Assembly: GCA_009733575.1 (NCBI GenBank)
Contig: ML769717.1
Coordinates: 397-64,396 of the forward strand
DNA from: Gymnopus androsaceus JB14
Taxonomy: Eukaryota; Basidiomycota; Agaricomycetes; Agaricales; Omphalotaceae
Length of the DNA: 64,000 nt
Reading direction: 5' to 3'
Part shown: positions 56,490 through 64,000 of the stretch, piece after piece
Layout: each line of letters opens with the position of its first letter
Position numbering within the stretch: the first letter of the stretch is position 1
Notes under the pieces: generated by a model
Seen by the model: the letters and a program-made list of their open reading frames with translations, nothing else
Database searches by the model: none
What the model was told of the DNA's origin: nothing
Position numbers and translations under genes: made by a program

Positions 56490-59400
56490 ATTGTACACTA
56501 CTATATTGTATATAACAGCACTATGTTCCTTTTCCTCTTCATCGCCATTTTGATCATTTTGAAGCTTGTTCCGTCTGATCAGGTAGATCCTTCCCATCTG
56601 TGGATTCAGACTCATCTTGTTCCATTGGCGGCGGAGACTCGAAATCGCGTCCTGGCTGTTCATCTACCGATTCCGTTATGGGCTCCTCCGAATCGACCAT
56701 TCCCTCATCCTTTTCATCTTCCTCGACGTCCATCTTATCGGCCTCGTCGCCTGCATCTCCCGTATCCATATTTATATCGTCGGGCAGCTCCAACGTGTCT
56801 GCTTCAGGTACGTGTTCATCCATCGGAGCACCATTCACATCAGGATGACTAGAGTCTTCGCCTTCCGCCTCCTGCAGGTGCATCCTCCTCCTCAACATCA
56901 GGTTGCGATTGGGGTTCGTCCTTCGATTCGGAGGTATCCTTCTCAGCTTCCGGCTTCTTATCCCCTTCTTTCCCGACTACCTCCGACTCCCTGCTCTTCT
57001 GAGTTGAACTATCCTTGCTCACTTTATCGTCTCCGTCATCTGGACCTTTCTCGTCACCCCAACACTTCTCGTCAACCGCAGCGGGATCGGAATCGTCCAA
57101 GTTGCCAATTTGCTCCTCTGGATCTGCGTTGCTTTCGTTGTCCGACCCCTCCTCGTCCTTTCCATCATCCGGTACATCTTCCATCGATATCTCTCTCCAA
57201 AGTCCTCGCTCATCTCAATCGCGTCGTCTAGATTTTGTTGCATGAGATCGAGAGGGCCGCGTACGATAGCATTGTAAAGATGAAACCACCAAGAGGAAAC
57301 TCCGCCTTCAAATGCTTTCGTCTCCGCTTCGAGCAAGGTTTGCCAACAGCTCAGTTCCAAACGTCTCCAATTGACAATGAGTTCGATGATGCTTGAGTGG
57401 TTATCACGGAGACTATTTTCTCTGTTCGCATAGCCTTCCCAGTCCTCTGTATGAAGCAGCAGCAGCTCTAGGGCGGAAAGAACCTCTGCAACAGGGCTAC
57501 GCAGATCTAGTGTCAGAATGGCATGGCAGCGCTCTTTCAAGTGCTGGAGGACCATTTGATCTGGCCACTCTCGAATGAGGGTGCAAAGACGCTCTTTCAT
57601 TTTCGTTACGAGTTCTGCAGATTTCGAGTCTCTTGTATGTTCACATCCATATAGAAGTTGTAAGGCACATGCTGCGAGCTAAGAGGTTGCTGCATTTCGA
57701 CAGTTCGATCGGCTAAAAGCGATATGCACAGAGGAAGTGCGCTGTAATCCAAGGTGTCCGTGAACGCAAGGCCCGGAGAGTCTAAAAAGTCTGGAAGCGC
57801 TGAGAGCTGAATTGAGCGATACCAAGACCTTGTCAAATCCTTTCCAGAAAACAGAACATGATGCAGAGACACAAAATGTTTTAATTCTGGTTCGGAGACT
57901 TGGAAAGTCAAAGAAGAGCTGTTCGGAATATCTGGCGTTTCACTGGATGAAACAGACTCAAAAGAAGGGAAAAGTTCCACAAACTCCCTTTCTTCAGCAT
58001 CTGCGTCACTTTCCATGTCATGAGTGGTGCGATTTTGGCGATACAGGGATTCCGATGCCTTTTGCTTTTCTTCCTCCTTCTTCCGGTCAATATTCCAAAG
58101 ACGGAAGGCTTGCTCGTACATATTCTCGAGAAGCGTAAGATGACAATAGATGTCAATTCCAGTGGCAATCTCCAGCGAAACAGCGGTAATGTTCAACAAA
58201 AGGCGCTGGAATGAGCCCAATCCATTTTCATTCTCCTGTGCAATCAACTTTTGGGCTGATCGGATTGCTGGAAATGCAAGAAGTGCGGTCGCCGTAGAGT
58301 TAGCTGGATGGCGAGGGGAGGAGGATTGCTTCAGGATTCATAAACCAGTTTGAAGATGGAGTAGAGCATAAAGGATGGGGAATGTGATATCATCAAATTC
58401 CTTGTAAACGGTTTGCAAGCGCTGCATGAATCCCTTCATGGAAGTCTGCACAACCTGCTCCATGAGGCTAGCTGAATCTTCCCCGGCCTTCAAGAGCGAA
58501 ATCAACGTTTCTAGCTTTTGAGAACTGAGAACGTGATTCTGGAATTGCATGACCTCTGACCAGAACATCTGTAGCCTGGACACATCGCGAAGGGGAACAG
58601 GAGGAGGTCCATTGGTGAGATTTTCTTGTGCAGCAGCTAGAGTTGTCTGAAGGTGTACCGTTACCCCATTTTTGGAGTTCCCTGATACCAGCTCCTCAAA
58701 TTCAGAATGGAGAGCAAGCTCCTTAGAAAGAGAAGCTGCATGTCGCGACCAGAATCCAAAAATGTGGCTTTGAACAGCAGCGGGGTTGATAGGTGCATCT
58801 GGAATGAAAAGATCGAGGAGAAGCTTCCCGACGGATATCCAGCATAATCCCAGCCTAGCAAGATACTCAGATCGAGATTCGGCAGCGTCTGGGGCGGTAA
58901 AGGTTGGTTGAACATGGAATTTGACTGCCCGTTCGAATGCAGAGTGCTCAAGAGCATCCCCGAGCTCTGGTAGCGCTAAAAGTCGTGAATCGACGATGTG
59001 TCCAGGTGCGATGGAATCCGTACGAGTATTCCCAGCCTTGGAAAAGCAGGATGCAATCTAAGGACCAATTTTAGCTGTATAATCTCCATATTGGAGTATG
59101 AACTAGCCTTTGTAATAGACTGCTTCACTAAGATTGTAAGCTGCTCGGGTACTGAAATGACGGATTCCGAGTTCAAAAGGACAAGTTGAACGAGTGAGTG
59201 GAGATCAGTTTCATATTCAGCCAGTTTCTCCATCGGTATTGTTTTCCAGTTCCTGGTCAAAATCAGCATGTGTAGGGAATGTCAGGTTGAAAGGACCTAC
59301 CAGACAGATAGCGTTGATTGAAGTTGAACGGGTCGGAATAGAACCGCAGGACCATCCTAGATTGAACGTATGAGTTACACTTCTCAGAAACTGGTTAAAC

Positions 59401-60836
59401 ATACTTGATGCCCCCACACATCATTCATCCAATGAGCAAAGAGCGATGCGGTAATTGTTGGAATGTTGTAGAGCGAACCTATACGCTCAGCGTCTTCGAG
59501 CCACAACGATTGTTGGTATGTCAACAAATGTCCGATTCGTGAACGAGGTTGATCGCAGGCAATAGAAATTAGGTGACCAATGGCTCTTTTTGAGTTCTAA
59601 AAAATTCAATGAGAAGAGCATTTTAATGAAAAGAATCAATCATACCTCACTCAATGTCGAACGCATAGCTAACAACGCAAGCCTCGTTGAAAGGTGTGGC
59701 GCTTGCAAAGCTTCATTCCCGTCTGTTACGCAGACTTCGAAATCAACTTGAATACGCTGCAGGGAATAGTCAGCTTCAGAGAGCAATAGCTATTTCAAAG
59801 TGCCTACCCGTTGCAAAGCTTCAATCATTCCACTGGCAGAAACTTGGTCTTCCAATGAACGGGTCAAAGGTGCCATTGCCATCAAGTTCAATATTTGTCT
59901 TCTGAAATCTAGTATAGATTTGTCAAATGACAAATTTATGTGAATGCAAAGAAAACTTGACCAGATGGGCCATTGATCTGTACAGCGAGTTTTGCAAGCC
60001 GAAGAACCTCATCTACTGCAAAGCTATTCCCATAAAACATTGACCAAATTTCGTTTATGCCTAGACCGGAAGCCAGCGTCGTAACATTCTTCAAACCCAA
60101 TGCCGAGTCTCTGAACGAGGTAAAAGCTCCAGGAAGCTGCTTGGAAATGGCTGAAATTCGGTCCACAGGAAGTTGCAAGGCTGAATAGTCAAGGACACTC
60201 TGTGAGACAATGTTGCCCAGATAGCGCACATACATTAGAACCTCGCAGATCAGATTCAATGCTTGAGCATCCTGAAATTATGTCAGATGCATATGCGAAG
60301 ACCTTCGGGGATGTCGTACCAGAGATGATACACTATCCACACCAGAAACCATCTGGAGAGTCACCACTATTGCAGCATGTGCCTCCTCAAGTAAAGAAGT
60401 GATCGGAAATGCTGTTCGCTGCACACGCAGATCTTTGGATGAACTAGAGTGAGCATTGGTAGTAATTTTTGTGGGTCGATGGAGAACGACGGCAACTACA
60501 AGGTGTAGGATTTGAAGCGCAATGGGATGATCAGGTAAAGAATCCGAAACAGAGGGCTGAACACCCAGAAAGAGATCTATGGGCTTGAAAGAAGTTAGAA
60601 AAACTACTTCGAGAGAAGAAACATACTGCTCACCATTCCAAGCATATGTGAAACCGTTAGTATTTCCGCAATACCATGCCTATTCCGAACACCAGAAAGG
60701 GCTTCCACTGCACCGGAAAGAATCCTCTGACAACTAAGCTGAAAATCTTGCAGCATCAGATTGCCTTGGGATTGAAGAAAGCGGAGCAAAAGGGGAACGG
60801 CCACTGGTGTCAAGGTAGGACCCTTCTTGAAAACAG
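56490..60836 (-). pseudogene. MDN1: Midasin (Rea1/MDN1) internal fragment
   Basis: Minus-strand exons cover the long region after the AAA ring and the acidic linker: LDLSILARLGLCWISVGKLL in one frame, FPILYALLHLQTGL, NMYEQAFRLWNIDRKKEEEK, SQHVPYNFYMDVNIQETRNL, LRDNHSSIIELIVNWRRLEL, SSWWFHLYNAIVRGPLDL, then a 200-residue Asp/Glu-rich tract to about 56490. Midasin is the very large AAA+ ATPase that strips assembly factors from pre-60S ribosomes. The six AAA modules and the C-terminal MIDAS domain are absent. A TGA at 58338-58340 replaces an expected codon after LHLQTGL, and a one-base shift lies near 57610-57625. The segment 59936-60836 is less certain midasin. Hairpin modules abut the upstream end. 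Confidence 0.8.
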
Positions 60837-60839
60837 AGC

Positions 60840-61035
60840 CCCATTACTACCTCCCGAGCTTCGTTTATGCCATCTGGAGAGGTAGTAAATAATTACTACC
60901 TCCCCTCCTCAGACAAACCGCAGGGGAAGTAGTGAATAATCACTACCTCCCCAGATATCGAAGCGAAGCTCGAAGGGGAGGTAGTAGATAATTACCACCT
61001 CCCTTCGTATTGCCAACTGGGGAGGTAGTAAATAT
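60840..61035. repeat. Tandem hairpin modules (ACTACCTCCCC...GGGGAGGTAGT), about four
   Basis: Four units of about 50 bp, each bounded by ACTACCTCCCC and its inverse and separated by AATAATTA-type spacers. Loops include GAAGCGAAGCTCGAAG. One unit starts CACTACCTCCCC at 60941. They resemble the module at 55314-55395. Confidence 0.8.
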
Positions 61036-61104
61036 TTACTACTGCCACAGATGAAGCGCACGGCAGATACTCAAGAACAGGGTATATGCACTGAGGGGAC
61101 CACA

Positions 61105-61137
61105 TAATAAAGAGTAGAAAATATTAATTATTGACAG
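61105..61137 (+). repeat. 33-bp repeat identical to 55140-55172
   Basis: Exact direct copy, 5,965 bp from its partner. The two copies bracket the T5orf172-like and midasin segments together with both hairpin clusters. Confidence 0.85.
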
Positions 61138-61167
61138 GACGTTCAAAAAATACATTACATGATCTAT

Positions 61168-63980
61168 TCATTGTCTAGAAAGATTGACCAGGACAGACCT
61201 TCCATAAGAGTAGTCGTAACGAGCGGCATGCAAGATGATATCATCGAGATTAATCACATCCTCCTTCTCTCCAAGTACTGAAGAATATGTTGTAGCAGAA
61301 AATGAGGGTATTCTGAGAAAAGGATCATAGAGTGCCTTGGATAACTGTTGATATGGCCTCACATGAAGACGAACAGTGTCTCCTTTGTTTCATCCATTGA
61401 ATTTGCCAGCGATAGGTGCATGATCTGGAATGGGTCGGTATATAATGCTAGCATTGCCTGACGTGGGTAGATGAACCAGAAAAATTGACGCCGTCGTGTT
61501 TAGCATAGGCACGACGTACACCCTTCATCGCAACAAATTCATTTGTTTGACTGGGGGCATTGGCTGGAACAAAGCACTTGTCAAACAGAACCTTGAGCTG
61601 TCGAACTGCCTCGGGACAAGCAGGACGACGAAGCCAGTGGCGAAGATTCGCCGTACGAGCCACAGACTTCATGATGGCAGATTCCATGGCACCTAAAAAG
61701 AAAAAATTACTATTGGGATTGAGCTCAGGGCCAATCTGAGGTGACTTACCACCGATGTGATCATTCGTGTTGATTTTCTGCAAAGCGCCGATCAAGCGTT
61801 CAAATGGGAAACACCACCATGAAAGGACAGGTCCAAAGAGTAAAAGAAAGTCGTATATATGTCCAGCGGCATGAATATTCGGTCGAGGCCTACCCTCTCG
61901 AGTGTGTGGATAAAGGGTTCGTAAATCCTTCACCCAAGTGTTGAGATAATCTCGAAAGGCATTGGCCCGCGAGATTGTCATCGTGTATCGACAGGCTATT
62001 ATTGTTGCCTGAAAGAGGGCCATGGTATGATCAAGAGCCTTAAGTAAGAGACCAGATTCAGAGTCGTCGGCAGGAGGAGCACAACCATCCACATCACCCC
62101 AAAGAGTGACAAGGGCAATTGGAAGGTAGACTGTGCTGAGTGTTCGCCATTCATCTGCTTTGATAGATCCCGCCTTCGCGTCACCATAGTTCTGTGCTAC
62201 CGAATTGAGCCATGACGGCCTAACAGTCTCTCGGATCACCTTCTGGATATGAGTAAGAGTTTCGGGAGTTCCTGTCGGGAGTATGTATGCCTCGGAGCTG
62301 GGAGGTTGTTGCAATCTCTATTGGCCAAAGGTATAAGTTTTCCTGCTTCAAATACAGCGTACAGACTTACCCAGGTGAGTAACAAGGCAATGAGCTGATT
62401 CTTCTTCGTAGCAAGCTGACGGTGAGGAAACTTCACCTGATCAGGGTTTCTCTTACTTTTCTGCCGGGCACGTTCAACGTAAAGGGTAGATATTGACTCG
62501 GGGATGGAGTCTAACTGTGTAGAGAGTCCTAGTGAATGAACAACAAACTGCAAGGCATCTTTGGTGCCTTGGTTATCAAGGCGCGTCCACATTTTATTCA
62601 AAGTCAAGGATTTTTCGCCTTCAAGTGCCAGACAAAGTGCTGATTGGATTTTAGTGACTGATGGTATATTTTTTTCTTTTAGCTGGAGGTTTGCAGGGGC
62701 AGTCTCGGGGTCATATGGGGTCCAGTCCCACTCATAAGCGTATTTGAGGCCATCGGCACTGAGTTTGGAAGCTGAGGCATCCAGTCGAAGAACATGGCGG
62801 CAGTGGTAGTGAACGATACCTTCCAGAATGCAGTGCATCGCGTCAATGACAAGCATCTTGGTAGGATCCCAATAATCAAGTAGCCATAAGGAAGACCAGC
62901 GAACCCCATATTCATTGAAGATTGCTTTTCGCTCGTCTAGAGTTTGAGCGTCCCTGTAGGCTGTCGACCATTGGCGAAGCTCTGTCACATCTCTGGGAAT
63001 CCAACGCTTATGATCCGTGTCAAAGATCTGGTGCGTTCCCCGCAGCTTGCAAATGGTACAGATGAAGTTTGACATGGGCCCCTGAAAGCCGGCAACCTTG
63101 CGAGCAGCGGGGAGATCGTTGACAGAAAGCAGGAGACCGGCTTCGACGACAGCCCCTGACTTGGAGCGAGCAGTGGAAGAAACTTTGAGACCTGGCTGCC
63201 ATGTCCTAACAAACTGTTCAACAATCGGTCGGACGAAATGATCGAGTTCATCGGCAGACGGTTCATTTGGACCAGGAATGATACCACCGACGAACATGTT
63301 TTCCGGCAGGTATCGAATCGATGGATCGAGAGCCAAATTGGCACACGATATGACACCAATGGAATTGTGAGCCCCACGCTGAGTGATACCATTTGGATTG
63401 AAAAAGTCGACGTGCATGGAGAACGCCAGGCGAATTTTGTCACCGCGGTCCACAAACAGTTTGCCATCGGGTCCTTTGAAGTCCTTGATGAAGGCGGCCT
63501 CAAACACGTTCTCGACACTGGTTTCCGATTCACCAGTTTCAATGGAGTGTAGAGCATCATCTGTGGCTTTGGTCGATTGATCGAGATAAGTTGGGTCGGA
63601 AAGGCAGCGTGCAATGTAGTCGGGGAGGGAGTTGACAAGATAGGGCTTGATGGGCTGGACTGTACCATCGCGCCGACGTTTTAAGAGATTGGCACCACAC
63701 TTGGAAATGCCATTCTCTCCAACGATATCGTTGGCGCAGGATTCAGGATACTCGTAGAAATCCTTCTTCCCTGCCAAAGGATGCGCCTTGTTCGTGAAAT
63801 TGCAAGCAGGGCAAGTAGCGTATAGGTCAAAGTGACCGTCCACACCAAACTTCTTGAGAGCATCAATGAGGGAGCTGGGCATTTGGGATATGATCTCGTT
63901 TTGTGATGATGAAAACTCGTGTGAGAGACTACTGTCTTCGGACCCCACAGTGGACATTCCAAGTTTGACGCACATCACTG
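61168..63980 (-). CDS. CACTA-type (tnp2-like) transposase, partial
   Basis: Exons: from about 63980 (an acceptor site, ttgcag, precedes it, so earlier exons lie outside the window) to 62368, then 62314 to about 61756, then about 61693 downward. Near the start: CPACNFTNKAHPL, CANDIVGENGISKCGANLL. The tnp2 core follows: FFNPNGITQRGAHNSIGVIS, ENMFVGGIIPGPNEP, FICTICKLRGTHQIF, LLDYWDPTKMLVIDAMHCIL (D near DAMH) and HYHCRHVL. The C-terminal part has HIYDFLLLFGPVLSWWCFPFERL and THVRQ. It would cut and paste an EnSpm/CACTA element. The core is open; near the end a frameshift (about 61460) and a TGA (about 61394) precede a last segment ending at 61168, so it may be recently inactivated. Confidence 0.85.
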
Positions 63981-64000
63981 CAATGCCAATAAGGAAGTTA

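Noticed and set aside
56600..57245. Plus-strand Ser/Pro-rich frames opposite the midasin fragment
   Set aside because: They are antisense shadows of the acidic (Asp/Glu codon) linker on the minus strand.
61448..63978. Two separate genes for the transposase core and C-terminal segment
   Set aside because: A standard GT/AG intron (GTAAGT...ATAG, about 62315-62367) joins them in frame, giving one tnp2-type protein.

Overview
The window is fungal, most likely from a mushroom-forming basidiomycete (Agaricomycotina). Genes carry short introns of about 50 bp with GT/AG ends. There is a NACHT-WD40 NLR of the agaricomycete type, a GH7 cellobiohydrolase tail with a CBM1 domain, sedolisin (S53) peptidases, F-box proteins and a CACTA/tnp2-like transposase. 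Most of the sequence is mobile DNA and decayed gene copies, so it reads as an accessory, repeat-rich compartment rather than a housekeeping locus.

Layout. 1-3164: minus-strand Ty1/copia remnant (gag and protease only) with a second insertion inside it. 3577-5339: three small inverted-repeat elements, one a clear hAT derivative with an 8-bp target duplication. 5340-9084: mostly unexplained, with an 18-bp minisatellite. 9313-10032: GH7-CBM1 pseudogene. 10033-18019: an 8-kb Mutator-like (MULE) element whose gene fuses a GCM-type zinc finger, a DDE transposase, a ubiquitin-protease-like region and a PHD-like finger; it contains its own nested TIR element. 18029-20870: fragments of an S53 peptidase, an F-box gene and an NAD-glutamate dehydrogenase (GDH2). 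22155-27074: NLR gene with about 14 nearly identical WD40 repeats, broken by a frameshift in the tenth. 28311-32771: complete but dead copia element with LTRs and a 5-bp target duplication. 33498-37120: nested MITEs, a hAT-like element, and a 5'-truncated LINE with a long hairpin in its 3' end. 37872-39080: F-box pseudogene split by a 690-bp MITE. 39535-46615: second GDH2 copy, split by a 4.3-kb foldback-like element made of satellite arrays with perfect long inverted ends. 47135-54060: S53 pseudogene, intact-looking F-box gene and third GDH2 copy. 55314-64000: CACTA-like transposase with hairpin modules, a broken T5orf172-like gene and a large midasin (MDN1) gene fragment.

Themes. (1) A module S53(+) / F-box(-) / GDH2(-) recurs in the same order and orientation at 18-21 kb and 47-54 kb, with partial copies at 27.2-27.7 kb and 37.9-46.6 kb: segmental duplication followed by decay. 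(2) Transposons of most major classes nest in one another, and several insertions can be dated relative to each other by target duplications. (3) The best candidates for something undescribed are the foldback/satellite element (40869-45161), the MULE with a deubiquitinase-like fusion (10907-15768), and the possible gene capture by a CACTA element (55380 to beyond the window). All identifications come from reading translated motifs; no database search was run.
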